DNA of 64,000 nt, from contig JAFQBK010000006.1 in assembly GCA_017399695.1 (NCBI GenBank), forward strand, positions 25,881-89,880, in the 5' to 3' direction. This stretch comes from Clostridia bacterium (GTDB lineage: Bacteria; Bacillota; Clostridia; UBA1381; UBA9506). The translations under genes were made by a program, and so were the position numbers. Below the pieces are notes generated by a model, which was given only the letters and a program-made list of their open reading frames with translations, ran no database searches and was not told where the DNA came from. This document shows, piece by piece, positions 1 to 8,039 of this stretch; the first letter of the stretch is position 1, and each line of letters starts with the position of its first letter.

Positions 1-347
1 ATGGGCTGGTTGGGTAAGAAATAAACGGCCTCAGGAGATACCAGACCGGAATACATTACATACTCATACGCCCAATGGTTTTTCGGAACGTCGACAAAAT
101 CTACAGCATAAACATCCGGACCTTTGCCAATCATTTTTACAAATTCAGCTCGGGTAACCGTTCCATTCGGGCGGAAAGAACCGTCCTCATAGCCGCGGAT
201 GGTACCATCGTTTACCAAGGTCTGAACATTAGCATACGCCCAATGGTTTGCGCTAAGGTCAGTAAAAGCGAGATCAGCAAAAGCGACAGTTGAGAGTGTT
301 GAAAATGTCAAAAGACAAATCAAAACCAGTGCCGTCAATCGTTTCAT
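1..347 (-). CDS. SLH-domain surface protein, N-terminal part (runs off the window)
   Basis: The minus strand is open from an ATG at 347 to the window edge (about 115 codons seen). The start is preceded by a GAAAGGATG ribosome site. Residues 1-24 form a signal peptide (MKR, hydrophobic core, VAFA cleavage region). Then come an SLH repeat (about 27-72, with HWAY, GYEDGSFRPNGTVTRAEF) and the beginning of a second (DFVDVPKNHWAYEYV). SLH repeats bind secondary cell-wall polymers, so the product is probably an exported envelope protein. The remaining domains lie outside the window, so its function cannot be given. It diverges from the PqqD-like operon. Confidence 0.85.
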   Translation of the reverse strand, partial: MKRLTALVLICLLTFSTLSTVAFADLAFTDLSANHWAYANVQTLVNDGTIRGYEDGSFRPNGTVTRAEFVKMIGKGPDVYAVDFVDVPKNHWAYEYVMYSGLVSPEAVYFLPNQP

Positions 348-438
348 AATGCATTACATCCTTTCAAGGAAAAAATTAATTGCCTGAAAGTCTTGCAAAA
401 GGGAAAGCCACCTGCAAAACTTACAAAAATACAAAATA

Positions 439-467
439 ATTTTATCATATTTTATGCACTTTTGCAA
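439..467 (-). promoter_or_regulatory. sigma-A-type promoter of the SLH gene
   Basis: On the minus strand TTGCAA (462-467) and TAAAAT (439-444) are separated by 17 bp. The promoter lies about 90 bp upstream of the SLH start codon. Its -35 is only 10 bp from the -35 of the divergent promoter at 477-505, so RNA polymerase binding at the two could interfere. Confidence 0.6.
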
Positions 468-476
468 GTATTAAAA

Positions 477-505
477 TTGACAAAAGGATTGCAGTGGTGT
501 AAAAT
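477..505 (+). promoter_or_regulatory. sigma-A-type promoter of the PqqD-like operon
   Basis: TTGACA (477-482), a 17-bp spacer and TAAAAT (500-505) lie 38 bp before the start codon of the PqqD-like gene. The match is strong and no other promoter is visible for the three-gene unit. Confidence 0.75.
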
Positions 506-542
506 AATAAAAAAGGAAGCTATAATAGCGGGAGGTAGCAAA

Positions 543-803
543 ATGAAAATTAAAGACGGATTTATATTGAAAGAAATGGCAGGCAGTTGGGTGGTTGTTC
601 CGCTGGGTGAAAAACTGGTTAATTTTGAAATGATGATGACGCTCAATGAAACGGGTGCATTCTTATGGGAACAGCTCAAAGAGGATAAGCCAGAAGAAGA
701 GCTTGTAGCAGCACTCTTGGCAGAATACAATGTCGAAAAAGAAGTTGCAGCAAAGGATGTCTCGGAGTTTGTTCAAAAACTGAAAGAAAAGGAAGTTTTA
801 TAA
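543..803 (+). CDS. PqqD-like small protein (RiPP recognition element type)
   Basis: 86 aa. The frame is open further upstream, but the ATG at 543 has a good SD (GGAGGT, 531-536), so the upstream extension is rejected. The sequence has the PqqD-family pattern: an N-terminal beta region ending VVPLGEKLVNFEMMMTLNETGAFLWEQL, then a helical wing (EEELVAALLAEYNV...DVSEFVQKL). PqqD-like domains bind leader peptides of ribosomal natural products for radical-SAM or other enzymes. No radical-SAM gene or precursor is visible nearby. It is followed 5 bp later by a SipW-like peptidase and then an ABC exporter, so a role in peptide maturation and export is an inference from context. Confidence 0.8.
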   Translation: MKIKDGFILKEMAGSWVVVPLGEKLVNFEMMMTLNETGAFLWEQLKEDKPEEELVAALLAEYNVEKEVAAKDVSEFVQKLKEKEVL

Positions 804-808
804 ATCGC

Positions 809-1297
809 ATGATGAAACAAACAGACGGTAAAAGGATAGAGGCGAGTATGCTGGAGCTTTCCCCCGTGCTTGCCGAGTTGATCCGTTCCGGCGCGGCGGT
901 TCGGCTGACGGTTACCGGAAACAGTATGTATCCGATGCTCCGTGACCGTGAGGATGCGGTGATTATCCGTGCATCCAAGAAGCTCCGGCGATTGGATGTT
1001 CCTTTATATGTAAGGGACAATGGACAGCTTGTTTTGCATCGGATTATCGGGAAGAAAAAAGATACCTATACGATGTGCGGTGATAATCAGTTGCGTAAGG
1101 AAAAGGGGATTACCAAGGAGCAGATTATCGGCGTTGTGGAGTCGTTTGTCCGTAAAGGCAAGACCTATTCCTGCACAAACCGATGGTATCGGTTGTATGC
1201 ACACCTTTGGGTACCTTTGAGAAAAATTCGCCCCTTGTTGCTCAAATGGGGCGTAGCACTACGCAGTAAACAAAAGAAGAGGCAGGATGAGAAATGA
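809..1297 (+). CDS. S24/S26-family signal peptidase-like protein (SipW/ER type)
   Basis: 162 aa. The catalytic serine motif GNSMYPML is near residues 37-44. The usual bacterial Lys region is replaced by LHRIIG (near 71-76) and is followed by MCGDN (near 85-89). A Ser-His-Asp arrangement is the SipW/eukaryotic-ER type of signal peptidase rather than the Ser-Lys type. There is no clear N-terminal membrane anchor; a basic, weakly hydrophobic C-terminal stretch may be the membrane contact. The gene lies between the PqqD-like gene (5 bp gap) and an ABC exporter (4 bp overlap), so the substrate may be a peptide handled by these two. Two adjacent ATGs (809, 812) could start it. Confidence 0.8.
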   Translation: MMKQTDGKRIEASMLELSPVLAELIRSGAAVRLTVTGNSMYPMLRDREDAVIIRASKKLRRLDVPLYVRDNGQLVLHRIIGKKKDTYTMCGDNQLRKEKGITKEQIIGVVESFVRKGKTYSCTNRWYRLYAHLWVPLRKIRPLLLKWGVALRSKQKKRQDEK

Positions 1298-2979
1298 AGA
1301 AGCAGTCAGCTCTTAAGTGGGATTTGCAAATAGCGAAAAAAGTATGGCGCGGAATTTTGGCGTTGTCTGTTTGCGGTGTCATTTATTCGGTGCTGGGTGC
1401 TTCTTTTGCGTTAACCTCTAAAAATGTAGTTGATTCCGCTGTTTCGGCGTTGACCGAGGGTGCACCGATGGAAACTCTGTGGAAAGCCTGTATTTTTCTC
1501 GCACTTTTGGTTGTGATTCAGCTTTTGATGCAGGTGGGCGTGTCAGAACTTACGGTACGTCTTTCAGGGAAGATTACAATTCTTTGCAAGACTAAATTGT
1601 TTCATTCTTTGATTCATAAAGAAGCGGGACGTGTTCTTGGTTACCACACGGGAGAACTTTTAACACGCCTGACGAGCGACGTATCGGTCATTTCTACGGC
1701 AATCAGCACACTGCTTCCCGATGCGATTCACTATGTCACTCGTGCACTTGCAAGCTTTGTGGTTTTATATACGCTGGACCGGTTGTTTGCTCTTTTGTGT
1801 CTTTTAGTTCTGCCGATTGTGCTCTTTGCCAGCGGTATTTATCGCAAGAAAATGAAGAACCTACACAAAAAGGTGCAGGAAAGCGACGGAAAAACCCGTT
1901 CCTTTATGCAGGAAACGCTTGCAAATCTTCTGGTAATTAAATCATTCGGCAATGAAGCACGGATGGTGGAAAATGCGGGACGACTTCAAAAGGAAAATTA
2001 TCGTTTCAACTTAAAACGGAACCATATCAGTATTATAATGAATGTGTTCTTCTTTATTGCAATGACGGCAGGCTATTATTTTGCACTCGGCTGGGGCGCG
2101 ATTCGCCTATCGCAAGGTCTTATGACCTTTGGTACCTTAACCGCTATATTACAACTGGTTGAGCAATTACAGTCTCCGTTTCGCAGCCTCGCATCGCTTC
2201 TTCCGCAGTATTACGCGATGACTGCATCGACCGAGCGAATTTTAGAACTGGAAGAACTGCCGGAGGAGGAGACAGCGGGAGAAGATTTTAATAAGGCAGA
2301 AATCTATGAAAATGCGGCGGCTTTCTGCGTAGAGAACCTTACTTTTTCATACGAAGATAAAACCGTGCTCCGCGGGGTAAGCTTTCAGCTTAATAAGGGC
2401 GAGTTTGCAGCGGTGACCGGTCTTTCCGGCGCCGGAAAATCAACCCTTCTGAAGTTGTTTTTGGGTATCATTGAGCCGGAAGAGGGAGAGATTTATCTCC
2501 TGACCAAGGACGGAAATAAAATTCCGTTGGATGCAAAAACCAGACCCTTATTTGCTTATGTGCCACAGGGAAATATGATTCTTTCCGGCAGTGTCAGGGA
2601 AAATATTGCGTTTGCCAAAGAGGATGCGACAGAAGAAGAAATCATCTGTGCGGCAAAGGATGCCTGCATCTGGGAGGAAATCGAAAAACTGCCTGAGGGA
2701 CTTGATACAAAGCTCGGTGAGGGCGGTTTGGGTCTTTCCGAGGGACAGGTGCAGCGTCTTGCCATTGCGCGCGCTCTTTTATACGATGCGCCGATTCTGC
2801 TTTTGGATGAATGCACCTCGGCACTCGATGAGGAAACGGAAAAAGCGGTGCTTGAGCATCTGATTGCGAAAAAACGAAAAACCTGCTGTATTGTTTCACA
2901 TAAAGCGGCGGCAAAAGAAAGCTGCAATGTTAATTTTTATGTGGAAAATGGCGTGATTTACCGACTTGAAAAAAATTAA
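1294..2979 (+). CDS. ABC exporter, fused permease and ATPase
   Basis: 561 aa, overlapping the peptidase gene by 4 bp (GAAATGAAG). Residues 1 to about 310 are a six-helix exporter domain. Residues about 335-555 are the ATPase: Walker A GLSGAGKST (near 376), signature LSEGQ instead of LSGGQ (near 480), Walker B ILLLDE (near 501) and an H-loop VSHK. It is the half-transporter (MsbA/LmrA-like) type, which works as a dimer. There is no N-terminal C39 peptidase domain, so leader removal, if any, could be done by the neighbouring S26 peptidase (inference). The substrate is unknown. Confidence 0.9.
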   Translation: MKKQSALKWDLQIAKKVWRGILALSVCGVIYSVLGASFALTSKNVVDSAVSALTEGAPMETLWKACIFLALLVVIQLLMQVGVSELTVRLSGKITILCKTKLFHSLIHKEAGRVLGYHTGELLTRLTSDVSVISTAISTLLPDAIHYVTRALASFVVLYTLDRLFALLCLLVLPIVLFASGIYRKKMKNLHKKVQESDGKTRSFMQETLANLLVIKSFGNEARMVENAGRLQKENYRFNLKRNHISIIMNVFFFIAMTAGYYFALGWGAIRLSQGLMTFGTLTAILQLVEQLQSPFRSLASLLPQYYAMTASTERILELEELPEEETAGEDFNKAEIYENAAAFCVENLTFSYEDKTVLRGVSFQLNKGEFAAVTGLSGAGKSTLLKLFLGIIEPEEGEIYLLTKDGNKIPLDAKTRPLFAYVPQGNMILSGSVRENIAFAKEDATEEEIICAAKDACIWEEIEKLPEGLDTKLGEGGLGLSEGQVQRLAIARALLYDAPILLLDECTSALDEETEKAVLEHLIAKKRKTCCIVSHKAAAKESCNVNFYVENGVIYRLEKN

Positions 2980-2988
2980 AAATTTATG

Positions 2989-3017
2989 TAGACAAAACAC
3001 GATTTTTGTGCTATACT
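2989..3017 (+). promoter_or_regulatory. promoter of the pyrimidine operon
   Basis: TAGACA (2989-2994), a 17-bp spacer and TATACT (3012-3017) lie directly upstream of the PyrR-type leader. The leader and pyrR follow without another promoter-like sequence. Confidence 0.75.
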
Positions 3018-3040
3018 ATTTGTTAGTGGCGAAAGCTTGG

Positions 3041-3139
3041 AAAAACCTTTAAATCGGTACAGAGATGCTGATAAGGTGTGGTTAATTTCATACTGCTTGC
3101 GGGCGGAGTGCATCCTTGGGTGCGCAAAAAGTCTGTATG
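3041..3139 (+). promoter_or_regulatory. PyrR-binding loop and antiterminator region of the pyr leader
   Basis: At 3045-3077 the RNA can fold into a stem (ACCTT/AAGGT, then ATCGG/CTGAT) whose loop carries CAGAGA. This is the pattern of the anti-antiterminator bound by PyrR plus UMP. The following 3089-3139 segment (CATAC ... GTATG with an inner GCATCC/GGGTGC hairpin) is placed to act as antiterminator. Known mechanism: with UMP, PyrR holds the first stem, the antiterminator cannot form and transcription stops at the hairpin at 3156. The fold is deduced by eye. Confidence 0.7.
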
Positions 3140-3155
3140 TTGTTTTGTAAACACA

Positions 3156-3186
3156 CTCTTATCACACAGTGGTAAGAGTTTTTTTA
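3156..3186 (+). terminator. intrinsic terminator of the pyr attenuator
   Basis: A 10-bp stem (CTCTTATCAC with GTGGTAAGAG, loop ACA) is followed by TTTTTTTATA. It sits between the leader and pyrR, so it acts as an attenuator and not as an operon end. Confidence 0.85.
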
Positions 3187-3218
3187 TACCCAAAATAAAG
3201 AAAAAGAGGGTGATTGCG

Positions 3219-3758
3219 GTGGAAACGCAATATGCGGAAATTATGGATAAGGAAGCGATGAAACGGGCAATTTCCCGTATCGCATATGAAATACTGGAAA
3301 AAAACAAGGGAACCGAAGATTTGGCATTGGTTGGCATCTTACGCCGCGGCGTGGTGTTAGCTGAACGCTTAAAAACTCGTTTTTTAGAGATTGAAGGGGT
3401 CGATGTTCCGACGGGGGTGCTCGATATTACGAGATTTCGAGATGACCTGCCAAAGGGCGAGCGTGAGGGTTCCGTGAGTGGAACCCAGATTCCGTTTTCC
3501 GTTGAGAATAAAAAAATTGTGCTGGTAGACGATGTCTTATATACCGGGCGCACCGTGCGTGCCGCGATTGAGGCGATTATGGATATGGGCAGACCGGCAA
3601 AGATAGAGCTTGCGGTGATGATTGACCGCGGGCACAGAGAACTTCCGATTCGAGCAGATTATGTCGGCAAGAACCTGCCGACCGCCAAAAGCGAAAGCGT
3701 CAAGGTCGAATTTTCCGAATCGGGACAGAAAGAATGCGTCAGACTCAGAAAAGATTAG
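3219..3758 (+). CDS. pyrR: PyrR, pyr operon RNA-binding regulator / uracil phosphoribosyltransferase
   Basis: 179 aa from a GTG at 3219, spaced 8 bp from AGAGGG; a GTG at 3210 is too close to that SD. The frame stays open back to 3078, but that part lies in the attenuator. The PRPP loop [15 protein letters not shown] is near residues 100-115, with the PyrR hallmarks LVGILRRGV and ITRFRDDL. PyrR binds leader RNA when UMP is high and causes attenuation; many members also have uracil phosphoribosyltransferase activity. It is the first gene of its own regulated operon. Confidence 0.95.
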   Translation: METQYAEIMDKEAMKRAISRIAYEILEKNKGTEDLALVGILRRGVVLAERLKTRFLEIEGVDVPTGVLDITRFRDDLPKGEREGSVSGTQIPFSVENKKIVLVDDVLYTGRTVRAAIEAIMDMGRPAKIELAVMIDRGHRELPIRADYVGKNLPTAKSESVKVEFSESGQKECVRLRKD

Positions 3759-3770
3759 GAGGAAGCATCC

Positions 3771-4700
3771 ATGCAGTTTCATCACAAGGATTTGTTGGGA
3801 TTAAAAGAACTTTCCAAAGAGGAAATTTTGTCGATTCTGCGCCATGCACAGACGATGAAAGAAATCCTGATGCAGGATTCTAAAAAGACACCGCATCTGC
3901 AGGGAAAGTCAGTTGTTACACTGTTTTATGAAAACAGCACGAGAACGAGAATGTCGTTTGAACTCGCATCCAAATATATGAGCGCCAATGCAGCAAACAT
4001 TACGGCAAGCGGTTCTTCCGTTGCCAAGGGAGAAAGCCTCATCGATACGGCGCGTACCCTTGACCGGATGGGAACGGATGTCATTATCGTGCGCCATTCT
4101 TCCTCCGGTGCACCGCATCTGATTGCGCGGAACGTAAAAGCATCGGTGATTAACGCCGGTGACGGCATGAACGAGCATCCGACACAGGCGCTTCTCGATA
4201 TGTTCACAATGATGGAGAAAAAAGGAAGCATCGAGGGCTTAAAGGTTGCGATTGTTGGTGATGTCAAGCACAGCCGTGTGGTTCGTTCCAACATTTATGG
4301 TTTGACAAAGCTGGGCGCAGAGGTTTCGGTTGGCGGCCCGTCAACCCTGATGCCGCCGGATATGGATAAGCTGGGTGTTTCGGTCTACCACAGCGTGGAC
4401 GAGGCGATGATGGACGCTGATGTGGTGATGGGATTAAGAATTCAGCAGGAACGTCAGAAAAGCGGTCTTCTGCCGAGCCTTCGTGAGTATCACAGATTCT
4501 TCGGAATTGACGAAAAACGCCTAAAATGTGCCAAACCGGATGCACTCTTAATGCATCCCGGACCGGTCAACCGCGGTGTCGAGCTGACCAGCGGCGTAAT
4601 GGAGCTTGACCGTTGCTTTATCGATGAGCAGGTCACCAACGGCGTTGCCGTTCGTATGGCGATCTTAAACATTTTGACCAGAGGAGGACGCGTAGAGTGA
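3771..4700 (+). CDS. pyrB: aspartate carbamoyltransferase, catalytic chain
   Basis: 309 aa, normal length. It condenses carbamoyl phosphate with aspartate, the first committed step of UMP synthesis. Carbamoyl-phosphate loop STRTRMSFE is near residue 54, HPTQALLD near 134 and HPGPVNRG near 261. The start has AGGAGG 12 bp upstream. It lies 12 bp after pyrR and overlaps pyrC by 4 bp. No regulatory chain gene (pyrI) is present, as in Bacillus-type operons. Confidence 0.97.
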   Translation: MQFHHKDLLGLKELSKEEILSILRHAQTMKEILMQDSKKTPHLQGKSVVTLFYENSTRTRMSFELASKYMSANAANITASGSSVAKGESLIDTARTLDRMGTDVIIVRHSSSGAPHLIARNVKASVINAGDGMNEHPTQALLDMFTMMEKKGSIEGLKVAIVGDVKHSRVVRSNIYGLTKLGAEVSVGGPSTLMPPDMDKLGVSVYHSVDEAMMDADVVMGLRIQQERQKSGLLPSLREYHRFFGIDEKRLKCAKPDALLMHPGPVNRGVELTSGVMELDRCFIDEQVTNGVAVRMAILNILTRGGRVE

Positions 4701-5983
4701 AAATATTGATTCAAGGCGGTCGTGTGATTGACCCGAAAACCAATACCGATAAAAAAGCAGATGTTTATATAGAAAACGGCGTGATTTCTGCCATTGGCGA
4801 AAATCTTGCAGCAAGCGATGCAGTAGTCATCAAAGCGGAAGGCAAAGTAGTTGCCCCCGGACTTTTGGATATGCACTGCCATCTGCGTGACCCGGGACAG
4901 GAATATAAAGAAGATATCGAAAGCGGAACGAAATCTGCGGCAAAGGGCGGCTTTACTTCGGTTGCCTGTATGCCGAACACCTCTCCGGTGATTGACAATG
5001 CTCCGTTGGTTGAGTATATCTTAAACAAAGCGCAGAAGGTCGGAAAAGTCAATGTCTTCCCGATTGGTGCAGTTACCAAGGGACTGGCAGGCGAGGTGTT
5101 AGCTGATATCGGCGAGCTTAAATTTGCCGGTGCGGTTGCTATTTCTGATGATGGCAAACCGGTGCAGAATGCAAACCTGATGCGAAGAGCATTAGAATAT
5201 TCTTCGATGTTTGATATCCCCGTGCTTTCCCATTGTGAAGAGAAGGAACTGTTAGACGGCGGCGTAATGAACGAGGGATACATGTCCACCTATTTAGGGC
5301 TTAAGGGCATCTCCAATGCGGTGGAGGATGTACAGATTGCAAGAGATATTATCTTAGCAGAAACGACAGGAACGAAAGTTCATATCTGCCACGTCAGCAC
5401 CAAGGGCGGTGTGGAACTCATCCGAAACGCAAAGGCGCGTGGTGTTCGCGTGACCTGCGAAACCTGCCCGCATTACTTCTCTTTGACCGAGGCGGCAGTC
5501 GAGGGCTTTAACACCAACGCAAAGATGAATCCTCCGCTTCGTACGCAGGCGGATGTCGATGCAGTGATTGAGGGTCTCGTTGATGGCACGATTGATGTCA
5601 TCGCAACTGACCACGCACCGCACCATATTGATGAGAAAAATCTGGAGTTTGACCAGGCATTAAACGGCATCGTCGGTTTTGAAACCGCCCTCAGCCTTGG
5701 CATTACCTATCTAGTGAAAACAGGTAAGTTAACGCTCATAGAGCTTCTTCGCAAAATGACGGTCAACCCTGCAGCAATCCTTTCTCTTGCTAAAGGCGAG
5801 ATTTCAGAAAATAAGGTGGCGGATGTGATTGTCTTTAACCCCGAGGAAGAATATACCGTAGATGTAAAAAGCTTTGCTACAAAATCAAAGAATTCGCCGT
5901 ATGACGGTTACCGTTTGCATGGTAAGGTAGAGTATACTATCGTTGGCGGTGAGCTTATCGTAGCAGAGGGTGAATTATTATAA
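4697..5983 (+). CDS. pyrC: dihydroorotase
   Basis: 428 aa, GTG start overlapping the pyrB stop (GTGA). It closes carbamoyl aspartate to dihydroorotate. Zinc ligands are visible in [10 protein letters not shown] (near 57), further histidines in HCEE and HVSTKGG (near 231), and DHAPHH (near 304). The length and motifs are those of type I dihydroorotases of Gram-positives, all key residues present. Confidence 0.96.
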   Translation: MKILIQGGRVIDPKTNTDKKADVYIENGVISAIGENLAASDAVVIKAEGKVVAPGLLDMHCHLRDPGQEYKEDIESGTKSAAKGGFTSVACMPNTSPVIDNAPLVEYILNKAQKVGKVNVFPIGAVTKGLAGEVLADIGELKFAGAVAISDDGKPVQNANLMRRALEYSSMFDIPVLSHCEEKELLDGGVMNEGYMSTYLGLKGISNAVEDVQIARDIILAETTGTKVHICHVSTKGGVELIRNAKARGVRVTCETCPHYFSLTEAAVEGFNTNAKMNPPLRTQADVDAVIEGLVDGTIDVIATDHAPHHIDEKNLEFDQALNGIVGFETALSLGITYLVKTGKLTLIELLRKMTVNPAAILSLAKGEISENKVADVIVFNPEEEYTVDVKSFATKSKNSPYDGYRLHGKVEYTIVGGELIVAEGELL

Positions 5984-6002
5984 ATCGCAGGAGGATATAG
6001 AG

Positions 6003-6920
6003 ATGTCAATGGATGCACTGATTGAAAAAATAAAAGAGACAGGCAACCCGACCGTTGCAGGTCTTGACCCGAAACTGGACTATGTTCCTGAATTTATTAA
6101 GGAAGAAGCATACGACACTTACGGCAAAAACGCCAAGGGTGCGGCGAAAGCACTTTTAGCGTTTAATAAAGGCTTAATGGACGAGCTTTCCGGCATTGTT
6201 CCTGCAGTGAAGCCGCAGATGGCATACTATGAGATGTATGGTTTAGAGGGTCTTATGGCACTTTCTGAAACCGTCAGCTATGCAAAGGAAAAAGGATTTT
6301 ATGTGATTTTAGACGGCAAGCGTAACGATATCGGCTCCACTGCAGAGGCATACGCAGAAGCATACCTCGGCGAATCGAAGATTGATGCAGACACGACCTG
6401 GACCGATTTTCCTGCCGATGCACTCACGGTTAACCCGTATCTCGGAACAGATGGCGTTTTGCCGTTTGTCAAGCAGTGCGAGGACAGAGATAAGGGCATT
6501 TTCGTTTTGGTTAAAACCTCGAACCCGTCCTCTGGTGAATTCCAGGACCTTGTGATTGACGGACAGACGCTTTATGAGCGTGTGGCAACGCTAGTCAACC
6601 GTTGGGGTATGAGTACGGTTGGAAAAACCGGTTATTCGGGAGTGGGCGCTGTAGTTGGCGCAACCTATCCGCAGCAGATTGAAGACCTTAGAAAGCTGAT
6701 GCCGAATACGTATTTCTTAGTACCCGGCTATGGAGCACAGGGCGGAAAAGCAGAGGATGTAGCCAAAGCATTTAACGCAGACGGACTCGGCGCAATCATC
6801 AATGCGTCCCGTTCCATTATGTGCGCTTATAAAAAAGCAGGAGCGCCGGAGGCTGACTTTGCAAAAGCTGCAAAGGAAGAGGCTCTGCGTATGAAATATG
6901 ATATTATTCGGTTCATATAA
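6003..6920 (+). CDS. pyrF: orotidine-5'-phosphate decarboxylase
   Basis: 305 aa from the ATG at 6003, which follows GCAGGAGG with proper spacing; the frame is open back to 5970 inside pyrC. It converts OMP to UMP. The motif DGKRNDIGST (near 103) carries the catalytic Lys/Asp pair, and the longer length fits the type-2 PyrF subfamily. The steps between dihydroorotate and OMP are not in this operon: no pyrD/pyrK is seen in the window and pyrE lies at 20.8 kb on the other strand. Confidence 0.96.
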   Translation: MSMDALIEKIKETGNPTVAGLDPKLDYVPEFIKEEAYDTYGKNAKGAAKALLAFNKGLMDELSGIVPAVKPQMAYYEMYGLEGLMALSETVSYAKEKGFYVILDGKRNDIGSTAEAYAEAYLGESKIDADTTWTDFPADALTVNPYLGTDGVLPFVKQCEDRDKGIFVLVKTSNPSSGEFQDLVIDGQTLYERVATLVNRWGMSTVGKTGYSGVGAVVGATYPQQIEDLRKLMPNTYFLVPGYGAQGGKAEDVAKAFNADGLGAIINASRSIMCAYKKAGAPEADFAKAAKEEALRMKYDIIRFI

Positions 6921-6962
6921 CGAAAAACAACGGTCTTATATAAAACCAAGGGAGGAATCAGT

Positions 6963-8039
6963 TTGAAACAGGCATATTTGGTGCTGGAGGACGGAACCGT
7001 TTTCGAGGGAGAGTCTTTTGGCGCAGAGGGAGAAACCATTGGTGAGGTTGTATTCACGACCGGCATGGTAGGGTATCAGGAGGAACTCACGGACCCCGCT
7101 TTTTCCGGAATGATTGTGATGAGAACGTATCCGCTGACGGGTAATTACGGCGTCAACAGCGAGGATAACGAGTCAGATAAAACTTCGGTCCGCGGGTTGA
7201 TTATCAAAGAGGCAGCGCTCTGTCCGAATAATTTCCGCTCGGAGGGAACCATTGAAGATTATCTTGTAAAAAACAATATTATTGCCATTACGGGCATTGA
7301 TACCCGTGCGCTGACCCGAAAGCTCCGCGACGAGGGCGCAATGAACGGCATGATTACGACCGATAGCAACTTTGATTTTGAAAAACGCAAGGATGAAATC
7401 AAAGCATACGAGATCAGCGCAGATATGAAGGAATACAGCACAAAGGAAATTGATACCAAAGGAAACGGAACATATAAAGTCGCTGTGTTAGACATTGGAA
7501 CTAAGCACAGCTTGATTGAGAATCTCATAGCGCACGATATGACAGTTACGGTGTATCCGGCAGATGCGAGCGCAGAAGAAATCTTAAAGAGAAGTCCCGA
7601 CGGGATTGTGATTTCCGATGGCACAGGAAACCCCAAAGACTATGAGGGGATTTTGGATACGGTAAAAGAACTGCTTACCTCCAAACTCCCGATGATGGGT
7701 GTGGGCATGGGACATCTTTTGATGGCAAAAGCGAGTGGTGCAAGCCTTTTGAAAATGAAGTTTGGTCATCGTGGTGCCAACCAGCCGGTCAAGGACTTAG
7801 CAAGCGGTCGTACCTATATTACCACACAGAATCACGGCTATGTTGTGGATAAGGATAGCGTACCGACAGATGTAATGGAAATTTCGCATATCAATATCAA
7901 TGATGAAAGTGTCGAGGGACTTCGCTTTCTAAACCAAAAGGCATACACCATGGCGTTTTCTCCTGATGCTGCGCGTGGCGTGCATACGACGGAGTATATG
8001 GTCAGCCGTTTGACAGAAATGATGGGAGGAAACAAATAA
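6963..8039 (+). CDS. carA: carbamoyl-phosphate synthase small subunit with degenerate glutaminase site
   Basis: 358 aa, TTG start at 6963 behind GGAGGAA. The N-terminal domain (GEVVFTTGMVGYQEELTDP, residues about 25-45) is typical CarA, and the C-terminal half aligns with class-I glutamine amidotransferases. The catalytic residues are lost. The nucleophile motif GICLGHQ reads GVGMGHLL, with Gly248 (GGC at 7704-7706) in place of Cys. The HPE pair reads SPD at 333-335. The oxyanion motif GPGDP reads GTGNP, and GHHGANHP reads GHRGANQP. The frame is intact and overlaps carB by 1 bp, so it is not a simple pseudogene. Such a subunit should not hydrolyse glutamine; CarB would then need free ammonia, as in CPS I (inference). 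Confidence 0.93.
   Translation: MKQAYLVLEDGTVFEGESFGAEGETIGEVVFTTGMVGYQEELTDPAFSGMIVMRTYPLTGNYGVNSEDNESDKTSVRGLIIKEAALCPNNFRSEGTIEDYLVKNNIIAITGIDTRALTRKLRDEGAMNGMITTDSNFDFEKRKDEIKAYEISADMKEYSTKEIDTKGNGTYKVAVLDIGTKHSLIENLIAHDMTVTVYPADASAEEILKRSPDGIVISDGTGNPKDYEGILDTVKELLTSKLPMMGVGMGHLLMAKASGASLLKMKFGHRGANQPVKDLASGRTYITTQNHGYVVDKDSVPTDVMEISHININDESVEGLRFLNQKAYTMAFSPDAARGVHTTEYMVSRLTEMMGGNK

Noticed and set aside
3078..3218. Longer N-terminus for PyrR in the same open frame
   Set aside because: It overlaps the attenuator hairpins and lacks an SD; the GTG at 3219 has one and gives the usual PyrR length.
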